Made by a program: the position numbers and the translations under genes
Shown here: piece by piece, positions 8,193-17,324 of the stretch
How the letters are laid out: every line of letters starts with the position of its first letter
Position numbering within the stretch: the first letter of the stretch is position 1
The notes under the pieces: model-generated
What the model saw: only the letters and a program-made list of their open reading frames with translations
Told to the model about the DNA's origin: nothing
Databases searched by the model: none
Source of the DNA: JBLEFH01 sp047345645
GTDB taxonomy: Bacteria; Pseudomonadota; Alphaproteobacteria; Rhodobacterales; Rhodobacteraceae
Strand: one strand, 5' to 3'
Assembly: GCA_047345645.1 (NCBI GenBank)
Contig: JBLEFH010000004.1
Length of the DNA: 64,000 nucleotides

Positions 8193-11158
8193 GCGGCAAT
8201 TTCACCCTCCGGCGTGGGGATAAACACCTCTTCGCCCATCCGGTCATGCCCGCCGGAAACGAGCGCCAAGGCAATGGACCGCCCCACAGCCGCGCTGCGA
8301 TAGGACGAGGTCACATGCCCCGCACGGCCCGGCGCGGGCTTGCCGCTCGGCAGGTCGATGATCTGCGCGCCCTCCTCCAACACGACACTCGGATCTTTCG
8401 TCAGCAAACCAACGAGTTGCTTGCGCATTGGGTCTTTCATATCAGGCCGCTCCAGCGAGCGCTTGCCGACGAAATCCTTCTTCTTCGCGCCGACGGCCCA
8501 GCCCATCCCGGCATCAAACGGCGTGACCGTGCCATCCGTGTCCTGACCAACGATAATGAAGCCCTTATCGGCACGCAGGAAATGCATCCCCTCGGTGCCA
8601 TAAGCACAGCCGCCCGCAGCCTCGACCTTGCCCCAAAGCGTCTCCCAAACCTGCCGCCCATAGCGTGCTGGCACGTTGACCTCAAAGCCAACTTCGCCGG
8701 TGAAACTCAGGCGGAACAGGCGGCAGGGCAGACCGTCAAAGCGGCACTCTGTCACCGACATATGGGGGAAGCTCTCGTCGCTGATCTCCACGCCCTCGAT
8801 AAAGGGCGCAACGATCTCGGCGGCTTTCGGCCCGTTCACCGCAATCACCGCCCATTGCTCCGTGGTCGAAGTCAGCCAGACCTTCAGATCCGGCCATTCG
8901 GTCTGCAGATAATCTTCCATCATCCCCAGCACTCGCGCGGCCCCGCCGGTGGTGGTGGTGACGTGGAACCGATCCTCCGCCATGCGCCCGATCACGCCAT
9001 CGTCGCGGATAAATCCGTCCTCCCCAAGCAGCAGCCCGTAGCGACAGCGCCCGACGCCAAGCTTGGTCCAAGGGTTGGTATACATGCGGTTCATGAACTC
9101 GGCCGCGTCCGGGCCGACCACCTCGATTTTACCCAAGGTGGACGCGTCGAACATGCCCACGCTCTCCCGCGTCACGCGACATTCGCGCGCCAGTGCGGCC
9201 GCCATATCCTCGCCCGCCTTGGGGAAATACCGCGCCCGGCGCCATTGCGAAACGTTCTCGAACACCGCGCCCTGCGCCTGCGCCCAGCCATCCATCGGAG
9301 TCTTGCGAACCACCTCGAAATCGCCCTTGTGGTGGTTGGCGAAGGTGCCGAACGTCGTCGGAACATAGGGCGGGCGGAAGGTCGTGAGGCCAATCTGCGG
9401 CGGCTCCCGGCCCGACGCCTCGGCGGCAATCATCAGCGCGTTCATGTTGGACAGCTTGCCCTGATCCGTAGCCATCCCGGTCGTCGTATAGCGCTTCACA
9501 TGCTCGATGGAGCGCATCCCTTCGCGGAGCGCCAACTTGATGTCCTTCGCGGTCACATCATTCTGAAAATCCACGAAAGCTTTGATCTTGGCGGCGTCCT
9601 TATCGGTCGGCAATGCGGCCTGCGCCGCGCCGGTGCCAACCCGGTCCTTCGCGACCCCATGGCGGCGCTGCGGCGCTTGCACCTCAACATCACCCTTCTC
9701 CGGGCCGCCTGTTCCGGTGATACCGCGCTTCCCCATCGCCGCCGCTTCCGCACCGCCTTGCACACCGCTTTCCAGCGCCGCCGCGATCCCCCAGAGACCC
9801 GCGCCCGCACCAACCGTCACCAGCGCTTCATGGGTGGTGTTGGGCAGAAACGAACTGTCGCCCTCCTCCCATTTCAGCTTGCCTTGGGTGTGAGAGAACA
9901 AATGCAACGCCGGGGTCCAGCCGCCACACATCAGGAGCGCGTCGCAGGCGATATCCTCCGGCGCCTCAAACCCATTGCCAGCCATCTTGCTGATCCGCGC
10001 AGACTGGATGCGTTTCCGCCCATCCGTCCCGGTCACAACCGTCGCCAGCTTCACATCGATCCCGCGCGCTTCGGCCTCCGCGATCAGCGCCTCGTCCGCA
10101 TCGCGACGCACATCGCAGATTGCCTTCACCGCGATCCCGACATCAGCGAGGTCGAAAGCCGCGTGATAGGCGCTATCATGGGACGTTGCGACGAGAATCC
10201 GCTCCCCAACCGCAACCCCATAACGGTTCAGATAGCTCTGCGCCGCGCCCGACAGCATCACGCCGGGCCGATCATTGCCGTCAAACACCAGCGGCTTTTC
10301 GAGCGCGCCCTGCGCCAGCACGACGCCGCCTGCGCGGACCCGCCACATGCGCTCGCGCGGCGCATCGCCGGGGGTTTCCAGATGATCCGTCAGCCGCTCG
10401 GCCAGCGCGATCATGTTCTGGTGGTAATAGCCAATCGCCGCCGTCCGAGTGAGAACCCGCACGCCAAGCGCTTCCAGCGCCGCGATTTCTTCAGCCAGCC
10501 AGTCCCATGCGGGCTTGCCGTCGATCTCCGCCGACGGATCCGACAGCAGCCAGCCACCCGGCTCGCTTTGCTCATCGACCAGCACCACATCCGCGCCTTG
10601 CTCCGCCGCTTCACGCGCCGCCGCGAGACCCGAAGGACCGGCGCCAACAACCAGCACGTCGCAATGGAGATAGCGCGCGGCGTAGTGGTCGGGGTCAAGC
10701 TCGGTCGGGGCTTTCCCGAGACCCGCCGCCGCGCGGATCACCGGCTCATAAAGCTTGTCCCAAAAGCTCTTCGGCCACATGAAGGTCTTGTAATAAAAGC
10801 CCGCCGGGAAGAAGGGCGACAGCACGTCATTCACCGCGCCCACGTCGAAATTCAGCGACGGCCAGCGGTTCTGGCTCTCGGTTTCCAGCCCCGGATAGAT
10901 CTCCTGCACGGTCGCACGGGTGTTCGGCTCCGCCCGGCCCGGCCCGCGTTTCGTCTGGATCAGCGCGTTCGGCTCTTCCGACCCCGCCGTCACGATCCCG
11001 CGCGGACGGTGATATTTGAAACTCCGCCCGACGAGGTGGATGCCATTCGCCAGCAGCGCCGAGGCCACCGTATCGCCTTCGCGCCCGGTGATCTCGCGCC
11101 CGTCAAAGGTGAACGTGACCGGCGCACCCTGACTGCGCCCTTTGCCTTCGATCCGCAT
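8126..11158 (-). CDS. soxA: sarcosine oxidase alpha subunit
   Basis: 1010 residues. An N-terminal ferredoxin-like beta-grasp domain (about 1-95) is followed by a pyridine-nucleotide-disulfide oxidoreductase fold with GAGPSG at 172-177 (NAD site). The C-terminal GcvT/aminomethyltransferase domain (about 600-1000) binds tetrahydrofolate. With beta it demethylates sarcosine to glycine; the formaldehyde unit is captured as 5,10-methylene-THF and hydrogen peroxide is formed. The N-terminal domain lacks the cysteines of true ferredoxins, as usual in this family. I prefer the ATG at 11158, which shares its A with the soxD stop (TGATG), over the TTG one codon upstream. A TGTGATCACA palindrome lies near the 3' end. 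Confidence 0.95.
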   Translation of the reverse strand: MRIEGKGRSQGAPVTFTFDGREITGREGDTVASALLANGIHLVGRSFKYHRPRGIVTAGSEEPNALIQTKRGPGRAEPNTRATVQEIYPGLETESQNRWPSLNFDVGAVNDVLSPFFPAGFYYKTFMWPKSFWDKLYEPVIRAAAGLGKAPTELDPDHYAARYLHCDVLVVGAGPSGLAAAREAAEQGADVVLVDEQSEPGGWLLSDPSAEIDGKPAWDWLAEEIAALEALGVRVLTRTAAIGYYHQNMIALAERLTDHLETPGDAPRERMWRVRAGGVVLAQGALEKPLVFDGNDRPGVMLSGAAQSYLNRYGVAVGERILVATSHDSAYHAAFDLADVGIAVKAICDVRRDADEALIAEAEARGIDVKLATVVTGTDGRKRIQSARISKMAGNGFEAPEDIACDALLMCGGWTPALHLFSHTQGKLKWEEGDSSFLPNTTHEALVTVGAGAGLWGIAAALESGVQGGAEAAAMGKRGITGTGGPEKGDVEVQAPQRRHGVAKDRVGTGAAQAALPTDKDAAKIKAFVDFQNDVTAKDIKLALREGMRSIEHVKRYTTTGMATDQGKLSNMNALMIAAEASGREPPQIGLTTFRPPYVPTTFGTFANHHKGDFEVVRKTPMDGWAQAQGAVFENVSQWRRARYFPKAGEDMAAALARECRVTRESVGMFDASTLGKIEVVGPDAAEFMNRMYTNPWTKLGVGRCRYGLLLGEDGFIRDDGVIGRMAEDRFHVTTTTGGAARVLGMMEDYLQTEWPDLKVWLTSTTEQWAVIAVNGPKAAEIVAPFIEGVEISDESFPHMSVTECRFDGLPCRLFRLSFTGEVGFEVNVPARYGRQVWETLWGKVEAAGGCAYGTEGMHFLRADKGFIIVGQDTDGTVTPFDAGMGWAVGAKKKDFVGKRSLERPDMKDPMRKQLVGLLTKDPSVVLEEGAQIIDLPSGKPAPGRAGHVTSSYRSAAVGRSIALALVSGGHDRMGEEVFIPTPEGEIAAVITNTVFYDPENARVKLEAAP

Positions 11159-11439
11159 CAATAGCCCTCCGGACGCGGCTGGCCCGCCTTATATGTGATC
11201 ACAAATCGGTCGCTCACAGTGTCGCGCAGCGCGTTGAAAAACCGCGCGCAGCCATGCTGATGCCGCCATCGCTCCGCGTGAACGCCCTTGGGGTTCTTGC
11301 GGATGAAGAGATAATCCCGCCACTCCTCGTCGCTGAGCGCCATAGGGTCCTCGGGCCGCACGAGATGCGCCTCGCCCGCATAGGTAAATTCCAACTCGGG
11401 AAGGTCTTTTTCGCAATACGGGCAATGGATTAACAGCAT
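11158..11439 (-). CDS. soxD: sarcosine oxidase delta subunit
   Basis: 93 residues, a complete SoxD. Zinc ligands are visible as Cys6-x2-Cys9 (IHCPYC) and His60-x3-Cys64 (RHQHGCARFFN), matching the CxxC/HxxxC zinc site known in the heterotetrameric enzyme. The delta subunit is structural and holds the alpha and beta subunits together. It starts 9 nt after soxB and its TGA overlaps the soxA ATG, as in all soxBDAG operons. A TGTGATCACA palindrome lies 36 nt before the stop, encoding Val-Ile-Thr. Confidence 0.95.
   Translation of the reverse strand: MLLIHCPYCEKDLPELEFTYAGEAHLVRPEDPMALSDEEWRDYLFIRKNPKGVHAERWRHQHGCARFFNALRDTVSDRFVITYKAGQPRPEGY
11194..11203. repeat. TGTGATCACA palindrome in soxD
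   Basis: Reads Val-Ile-Thr near the C-terminus of SoxD. Confidence 0.9.
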
Positions 11440-11448
11440 AGAACCTCC

Positions 11449-12714
11449 CTAATGCGCGACCGCAGCCGCAGCCGCTTCGTCGATCAGCCGACCCGTGGTG
11501 AACCGCTCCAGCGTAAACGGCGCGTTCAGATCATGCGGCGCGTCCTTAGCGACGGTGTGGGCGAGCAAATGCGCCGCGCCGGGTGTGGCCTTGAAGCCGC
11601 CCGTCCCCCAGCCGCAGTTGACGTAAAGCCCCGGCACCGGGGTTTTGCCGAGGATCGCCGAGCGGTCGGGCGTCACATCCACGATGCCGCCCCATTTGCG
11701 AAGCATCCGCATCCGCGCAAAGATCGGGAAAATCTCGCAAATCGCCGCCAGCGTATGCTCGATCAGCGGCAAGCCACCCCGCTGCGAATAGCTGGTGTAT
11801 TGATCGGTACCAGAGCCGATCACCAGCTCGCCTTTGTCCGACTGGCTCATATAGGCGTGAACGGTATTCGACATGACCACGCACGGAAAACAAGGCTTTA
11901 CCGGCTCGCTGACCAGCGCCTGAAGCGGGTAGGATTCGAGCGGCATCTTCACGCCCGCGCTGTCCATCAGCACCGACGTATGCCCGGCAGCCGACACGGC
12001 GACCTGTTTCGCGCCGATAAAGCCCTTCGCGGTCTCCACACCGGTCACGCGCCCATCCGGGCCGCGTTTGATCGCCGTTACGGGGCAATTCTGGATGATA
12101 TCCACGCCGCGCGCCGCCGCGCCGCGGGCATAGCCCCACGCCACCGCATCGTGCCGCGCCGTGCCCGCCCGCGCCTGATAGGCCGCGCCGAGAACCGGGT
12201 GGCGAGCGTTCGGATTCGTATTCAGCGGCGGGCAGATCTTCTGCGCCTCTTCCGGCCCGACCCAGCGGTTGTCCACGCCGTTCAGCCGGTTCGCGTTGAT
12301 ATGCCGCTGCGCGCTCTGCACGTCATGCACGTTATGCGCAAGCATCAGCACGCCGCGCTGCGAATACATGACGTTGTAGTTCAGCTCCTGGCTCAGCCCA
12401 TCCCACAAATCCAGCGCGTGGTCATAGAGCCGCGCGCTCTCATCATAGAGATAATTGGAGCGAATGATCGTTGTGTTCCGCCCGGTGTTCCCGCCGCCGA
12501 GCCAGCCCTTGTCGATCACCGCAACATTGGTAATGCCGAACTTGGTTGCGAGGTAATAGGCCGCGCCCAAACCATGCCCGCCAGCGCCGACGATGATGAC
12601 GTCATACTCTTTATTCGGCTCCGCATTCGGCCATTGGGCCTGCCAGTCGCGATGGCCGGTCAGGGCCTGCTTCACGAGAGCGAATCCAGAATAGCGTTTG
12701 GGGGTGGCAGCCAT
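11449..12714 (-). CDS. soxB: sarcosine oxidase beta subunit
   Basis: 421 residues, normal for SoxB. An N-terminal DAO-type FAD site, DVIIVGAGGHGLG (GxGxxG at 43-48), is followed by GGGNTGRNTTIIRSNY, the stretch next to the flavin in this family. Beta carries the noncovalent FAD that oxidises sarcosine and a covalent FMN. The start is the ATG at 12714 (MAATPKRYSG); an in-frame extension to 13059 would overlap the divergent regulator gene and has no family similarity. It is the first gene of soxBDAG, divergent from the GbdR-like regulator with a 184-nt shared control region that contains two TTTGCGAC repeats. Confidence 0.95.
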   Translation of the reverse strand: MAATPKRYSGFALVKQALTGHRDWQAQWPNAEPNKEYDVIIVGAGGHGLGAAYYLATKFGITNVAVIDKGWLGGGNTGRNTTIIRSNYLYDESARLYDHALDLWDGLSQELNYNVMYSQRGVLMLAHNVHDVQSAQRHINANRLNGVDNRWVGPEEAQKICPPLNTNPNARHPVLGAAYQARAGTARHDAVAWGYARGAAARGVDIIQNCPVTAIKRGPDGRVTGVETAKGFIGAKQVAVSAAGHTSVLMDSAGVKMPLESYPLQALVSEPVKPCFPCVVMSNTVHAYMSQSDKGELVIGSGTDQYTSYSQRGGLPLIEHTLAAICEIFPIFARMRMLRKWGGIVDVTPDRSAILGKTPVPGLYVNCGWGTGGFKATPGAAHLLAHTVAKDAPHDLNAPFTLERFTTGRLIDEAAAAAVAH

Positions 12715-12773
12715 GGGCGACTCCGTCGGATTTTTCCCCACGTTAACGGAAGGCTTGATTTCTGTCTTTCGTC

Positions 12774-12803
12774 TTTGCGACGATCGCGGGGTATATTTGC
12801 GAC
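12774..12803. promoter_or_regulatory. candidate AraC-type operator: two direct TTTGCGAC repeats
   Basis: The octamer TTTGCGAC occurs at 12774-12781 and again at 12796-12803, starts 22 bp apart, which is two helical turns. Direct half-sites at this spacing are typical for AraC-family dimers. The site lies midway in the divergent soxB/regulator gap, so the GbdR-like protein encoded next door is the obvious candidate to bind it. Binding is inference; no third copy was noted in the dgcA upstream region. Confidence 0.45.
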
Positions 12804-12898
12804 AGATTGAGTCGCGGTGATGCGGTCCATGGCTAGGTTGGCCACCAAACCGCCGGAAAGATGGGAGATTTGCGTATGATTTTTGGCAGAATCGCGAC

Positions 12899-13873
12899 AT
12901 GACACCGCATCCGCGCCTGCGCATCGGCTTCCTCCTCGCGCCGAATTTCACCCTCTCCGCCTTCGCCAATTTCGTCGATGTGCTGCGCCTCGCCGCCGAT
13001 GAGGGCGACCGTTCGCGGCCCATCCACTGCCGCTGGCAGGTCATCTCGCACAGCGGCAAGCCGGTGCGGTCGAGTTGCGGCGTGTCCGTCTCGCCCGATC
13101 TGCGGCAGGCGGACCCGAAAGACTATGATTACATCGTCGTGGTCGGCGGTCTGATCGACGACAACGCCAACCTGGAGCGCAGCGAAATCGCCTTTCTCAA
13201 AAGCTGCGTGGCGCAAAATGTGCGGCTCGTCGGCATCTGCACGGGCGCGTTTATCCTGCATCGCGCCGGGCTGATGAAGGGCTACCAATGCTGCGTCAGC
13301 TGGTTCCATCATCAGGATTTTCTGGAACGTTTCGAGGATCTTACACCCGTTTCCGACCGTATCTTTGTAGTGGACCGCGACAGACTGACCTCATCAGGCG
13401 GGGCCAGCGCGGCGCATCTCGCGGCCTTTCTGGTGGACCGCCATATCGGGCGCTCTGCGGCCAGAAAAAGCCTCAATATCATGATCTTGGACGGGATCGC
13501 GGATGGTGACACGCCGCAACCGGGGCCGCCACTCCTGTTCGAAACCACCGATCCGCTGCTCCGCCGGGCGCTGGCGATGATGCAGGACAATCTCGGCGCG
13601 CCGCTCACCGTGGCCGCATTGGCGCGGCGGCTGGAGGTCTCCCGGCGGGCACTGGAGCGGCGGTTCAAGACCACGCTCGGGATCAGCCCGGCGCAAGCGG
13701 GCATGGAAATCCGCCTCAGCCATGTGCGCTATATGCTGAAAAGCTCCGACGCCTCGGTCGCGAAAATCGCCGATGCGACCGGGTTCTGCGACGCCTCACA
13801 CCTCACCACAACCTTCCATCAGGCCGTTGGCATGACCCCTGCGGAATGGCGCCGCCACCCGTCTGGGGAATAA
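12899..13873 (+). CDS. gbdR: GlxA/GbdR-like transcriptional regulator (DJ-1/PfpI + AraC HTH)
   Basis: 324 residues. The N-terminal DJ-1/PfpI-like domain (about 5-180) has a nucleophile-elbow-like GICTGAF with Cys114. Two AraC helix-turn-helix motifs follow (about 225-318): LTVAALARRLEVSRRALERR, then VAKIADATGFCDASHLTTTF. This is the architecture of GbdR, the activator of betaine and dimethylglycine catabolism in Pseudomonas. Its place between soxBDAG and dgcA-gbcAB makes the same role likely here. Ligand identity (betaine, dimethylglycine or sarcosine) cannot be read from sequence; SouR or another GlxA-family protein is an alternative. The gene symbol rests on context plus architecture. Confidence 0.78.
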   Translation: MTPHPRLRIGFLLAPNFTLSAFANFVDVLRLAADEGDRSRPIHCRWQVISHSGKPVRSSCGVSVSPDLRQADPKDYDYIVVVGGLIDDNANLERSEIAFLKSCVAQNVRLVGICTGAFILHRAGLMKGYQCCVSWFHHQDFLERFEDLTPVSDRIFVVDRDRLTSSGGASAAHLAAFLVDRHIGRSAARKSLNIMILDGIADGDTPQPGPPLLFETTDPLLRRALAMMQDNLGAPLTVAALARRLEVSRRALERRFKTTLGISPAQAGMEIRLSHVRYMLKSSDASVAKIADATGFCDASHLTTTFHQAVGMTPAEWRRHPSGE

Positions 13874-14002
13874 GATTCCGCGGCACCTCACGGAACGGGG
13901 AGCAAAATTTTCCTTTTGACGCGAAAATCGCAATCAGATTAGCGTCGACTCAAAGGGGTTTAAATTTCCCAAGGAGCAACCGCCCAGCCGCCGCGAGGTG
14001 CC

Positions 14003-16033
14003 ATGTCGAACGATCCGCTTTTGCAGCCTTATCAGCTCAAGCATTTGACGTTGAAAAACAGGATCATGACCACGAGTCACGAGCCCGCCTATCCCGAGGA
14101 CGGGCTGCCGAAGGATCGTTACCGCGCTTACCATGAAGTCCGCGCCAAGGCCGGCGTGGCGCTGACCATGACGGCGGGGTCGGCGGTGGTCTCGAAAGAC
14201 AGCCCACCCAGCTTCTCCAATATCCTTGCCTATAAGGACGAGGTGGTGCCGTGGATGGGCAAGCTCGCGGATGCCTGCCATGAACATGGCTGCGCGGTGA
14301 TGATCCAGCTCACCCATCTCGGTCGCCGAACCCGTTGGGATTACGGCGACTGGTTGCCTGCGCTTTCCGCCGGGCCGGATCGGGAGACGGCGCATAAAGC
14401 CTTCCCGAAAGTCATGGAAGAGTGGGACATTGACCGCGTGATCGGCGATTATGTCGATGCGGCGGAGCGGATGCAGCAGGCGGGTCTCGATGGGGTGGAG
14501 CTGAATGCTTACGGCCATCTGATCGACCAGTTCTGGTCGGCCCGGAGCAATACGCAGGATGAATATGGCGGGTCGCTGGAAGGCCGGATGCGGTTCTCTG
14601 ACGAGCTGCTGACCCGGATGCGGGAGCGGGTGGGGGATACGTTCATCATCGGCATCCGCTTCACCGCCGATGAGACCGTTCCCGGCGGGATTGATGAAAC
14701 CGAGGGGCTGGAGATCGCCCGGCGGCTCAAAGCGGCGGGTCAGGTTGATTTCCTCAACGTCATTCGCGGGCGGCTCGACACAGATCCGGGGCTGACCGAT
14801 GTGATTCCCGTGCAGGGCATGAAATCCGCGCCGCATCTCGACTTCGCGGGCAAGATCAAGGCGGAAATCGGGATGCCAACCTTCCACGCCGCCCGCATCC
14901 CCGACGTGGCGACGGCGCGGCATGCTGTCGCAGCGGGCCTGCTCGATATGGTCGGCATGACTCGCGCGCACATGGCGGATCCGTTCATCGTCCAGCGCAT
15001 TGTCGAGAAGCGGGAGGACGACATTCGCCCCTGCGTCGGCGCCAATCATTGCCTTGACCGGATTTATCAGGGCGGCGATGCGCTCTGCATCCACAACGCA
15101 GCGACGGGCCGCGAGCTGTTCATGCCGCATGAGATCGCGCCTGCGGAAACGCCGAAAAAGGTCGTGATTATCGGCGCAGGTCCGGCGGGGCTGGAAGCCG
15201 CGCGGGTGGCCGCCGAGCGGGGACATAAGGTTGTGGTGTTCGAGGCGCAGGACGATCCGGGCGGGCAGGTGCTGCTCCTCAGCCAGACGCCACGCCGCAA
15301 GGAAATGATCTCCATCGTCGAATGGCGCATGGCGCAATGCGCCGCCCGTGATGTGGAGTTCCGGTTTAACGCCTACGCCGAGGCGGACGACGTGCTGGCG
15401 GAGAACCCCGATGTGGTCATCGTCGCCACCGGCGGGATGCCCAACACGGCGATTATCGAGGAGGGCGAAGATCTCGTCGCCTCAAGCTGGGACATGATTG
15501 CGGGGGATGTGAAACCGGCGGGCGAAGTGCTTGTCTTTGATGCCACCGGCGATCACGCGGCCCTGCAAGCCACCGAGGTTGCCGCCTTTGCCGGCGCGAA
15601 AGTCGAGATGATGACGCCCGACCGCACCCTCTCCTCCGAAGTCATGGGCATGACCCTCGTGCCCGCCATGCGCCAGCTTCAGGACAAGGATGTAACCTTC
15701 ACTGTCACCCGCCGCCTCACCGGGGTTGCGCGCGATGGCAACAAGCTCAAAGCCACCATCGGCACCGACTACTCGGACCACCGCGAAGAGCGCCATTACG
15801 ACCAGATTGTGATAAACTACGCGACGCTCCCGCTTGATGAGCTTTATTTCGATCTCAAACCGCGCTCGCGCAATCGCGGCGCGGTCGATCATGACGCACT
15901 TTTGGAGGGCCGCCCGCAGCCGGATGGCCCCCATGATGGCAGCTTCCAGCTTTACCGTATCGGCGATGCCGTGTCGGCCCGATCCATACATGCCGCGATC
16001 TATGATGCGTTGCGGCTTGTAAAAGACATTTAG
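14003..16033 (+). CDS. dgcA: DgcA-like dimethylglycine demethylase (FMN/Fe-S/FAD old-yellow-enzyme family)
   Basis: 676 residues with the trimethylamine dehydrogenase layout: an N-terminal FMN TIM barrel (about 1-340), a cluster-binding linker, then a Rossmann domain with GAGPAG at 391-396. In Pseudomonas DgcA, with DgcB, converts dimethylglycine to sarcosine. The linker has Cys344, Cys350 and Cys362, but the second cluster cysteine of TMADH (pattern C-x2-C-x2-C) is Ala347, so the 4Fe-4S site is altered. No dgcB or etf genes are in the window, so the electron acceptor is unknown. Another N-methyl compound (for example N-methylproline or stachydrine products) is possible; the gbcAB neighbourhood favours dimethylglycine. 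Confidence 0.8.
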   Translation: MSNDPLLQPYQLKHLTLKNRIMTTSHEPAYPEDGLPKDRYRAYHEVRAKAGVALTMTAGSAVVSKDSPPSFSNILAYKDEVVPWMGKLADACHEHGCAVMIQLTHLGRRTRWDYGDWLPALSAGPDRETAHKAFPKVMEEWDIDRVIGDYVDAAERMQQAGLDGVELNAYGHLIDQFWSARSNTQDEYGGSLEGRMRFSDELLTRMRERVGDTFIIGIRFTADETVPGGIDETEGLEIARRLKAAGQVDFLNVIRGRLDTDPGLTDVIPVQGMKSAPHLDFAGKIKAEIGMPTFHAARIPDVATARHAVAAGLLDMVGMTRAHMADPFIVQRIVEKREDDIRPCVGANHCLDRIYQGGDALCIHNAATGRELFMPHEIAPAETPKKVVIIGAGPAGLEAARVAAERGHKVVVFEAQDDPGGQVLLLSQTPRRKEMISIVEWRMAQCAARDVEFRFNAYAEADDVLAENPDVVIVATGGMPNTAIIEEGEDLVASSWDMIAGDVKPAGEVLVFDATGDHAALQATEVAAFAGAKVEMMTPDRTLSSEVMGMTLVPAMRQLQDKDVTFTVTRRLTGVARDGNKLKATIGTDYSDHREERHYDQIVINYATLPLDELYFDLKPRSRNRGAVDHDALLEGRPQPDGPHDGSFQLYRIGDAVSARSIHAAIYDALRLVKDI

Positions 16034-16040
16034 TAACCCT

Positions 16041-16057
16041 GCCCCCCGCTTGGGGGC
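16041..16057 (+). other. hairpin between dgcA and gbcA
   Basis: GCCCCC (16041-16046) and GGGGGC (16052-16057) form a short GC-only stem with a 5-nt loop, 8 nt after the dgcA stop and just before the gbcA ribosome-binding site (ggaggg). No T-run follows, so it is more likely an mRNA processing or stability element than a terminator. Confidence 0.4.
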
Positions 16058-16081
16058 GCTCCTTGGAGGGAGGTAAAAACA

Positions 16082-17320
16082 ATGACAACGGATTCAGACG
16101 TTCTCGCCGCATTGCTGGCCCGCAAACCGGGCCATTCCCTGCCGCAGCCGTTCTATACGGACCCGCATTTCTTCGACTGCGATCTGCGCAATATCTGGTA
16201 CAAGGATTGGCTGCTCGCGATCGCATCGGCGGAAGTTCCCAAGACCGGCAACTATGTCACCATGCAGATCGGCAATGCGCCGGTTGTGATCGTGCGCGGC
16301 GCGGACAAGAAAATCCGCGCCTTCCACAATTCTTGCCGCCACCGGGGCAGCCGCGTCTGCCAGCAGGAACGCGGGTCGAGCGCCAAGCTGACCTGCCCCT
16401 ATCACCAATGGACCTATGATCTCGATGGCAGTCTCGTCTGGGCGCGGGAGATGCAGGAAGGGTTCGACCCCAAGCAATACGGCCTCAAACCGATCCATTG
16501 CGAGGAAGCCAGCGGAATCGTCTTCATCTGCCTCGCCGATGACGCGCCCGACTTCAAACCGCTTCAGGAGATGGCGGAGAAATATGCCGGGCCGCATGAC
16601 ATGCCCAACCTCAAGGTCGCCGCGACCCGCTCCATTGTCGAAAACGGCAACTGGAAGCTGGTGATGGAGAACAACCGCGAATGCTATCACTGCGCAGGCT
16701 CACACCCGGCGCTCTGCCGCGTCTTCCCGGATGATCCCGAGCTGGTCGGTAGCTTCGAAGGCACCTCCGTTGCGGCGGCCAATGAGCACGTGGAGCGCTG
16801 CGAAGCCAATGGTCTGCCCTCGAAATTTTACATGGAACCGGGCGGGCAGTGGCGTTTCGTCCGCATTCCCTTCGTGGGCGACGCGGTCAGCTACACGCTT
16901 GAAGGCACCCCCGCTGTCAGCAAACGCCTTGGCAAGATCCCGTTCGACAATGCTGGCTCGCTGCTGTTCTTCCATTATCCGAACACCTGGAACCATCTGC
17001 TGTCGGACACGGTCACGCTCTTCCGCATGACCCCGATCAGCCCGACAGAGACGCAGGTGATGACCACATGGCTCGTCAATGCGGATGCGGAGGAGGGGGT
17101 CGATTACGACGTGGACCGGCTCACCCATGTCTGGATTCAAACCAATGCCGAGGATCGCGAGGTCGTGGAGGAAAACCAGAAGGGCATCCTCTCCCCCGCC
17201 TATCAGCCTGGCCCCTATTCGGCGAAGCAGGAGAGCGGCGTCATCCAGTTTGTCGACTGGTATACGGACACGCTTCAGCAGCGCCTGACCGGGCGTCCCC
17301 GCCTGATGGTTGCGGAGTAA
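16082..17320 (+). CDS. gbcA: glycine betaine monooxygenase, Rieske oxygenase component
   Basis: 412 residues. The Rieske [2Fe-2S] motif is Cys85-x-His87 (CRHRG) with Cys105-x2-His108 (CPYH). The mononuclear iron site shows as NNRECYHCAGSH, with His203 and His208. This matches GbcA, the terminal oxygenase that removes one methyl from glycine betaine to give dimethylglycine and formaldehyde. It is followed after 4 nt by its reductase gbcB and preceded by dgcA, so the three form an operon. Carnitine oxygenase or stachydrine demethylase are related alternatives, but those partners have other neighbours; the sox/dgc context favours betaine. Confidence 0.88.
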   Translation: MTTDSDVLAALLARKPGHSLPQPFYTDPHFFDCDLRNIWYKDWLLAIASAEVPKTGNYVTMQIGNAPVVIVRGADKKIRAFHNSCRHRGSRVCQQERGSSAKLTCPYHQWTYDLDGSLVWAREMQEGFDPKQYGLKPIHCEEASGIVFICLADDAPDFKPLQEMAEKYAGPHDMPNLKVAATRSIVENGNWKLVMENNRECYHCAGSHPALCRVFPDDPELVGSFEGTSVAAANEHVERCEANGLPSKFYMEPGGQWRFVRIPFVGDAVSYTLEGTPAVSKRLGKIPFDNAGSLLFFHYPNTWNHLLSDTVTLFRMTPISPTETQVMTTWLVNADAEEGVDYDVDRLTHVWIQTNAEDREVVEENQKGILSPAYQPGPYSAKQESGVIQFVDWYTDTLQQRLTGRPRLMVAE

Positions 17321-17324
17321 CTTC

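Noticed and set aside
8246..11164. 972-codon open frame on the plus strand opposite soxA
   Set aside because: Shadow of soxA produced by GC-rich codon use; Arg/Pro/His-rich product without similarity and no ribosome-binding site.
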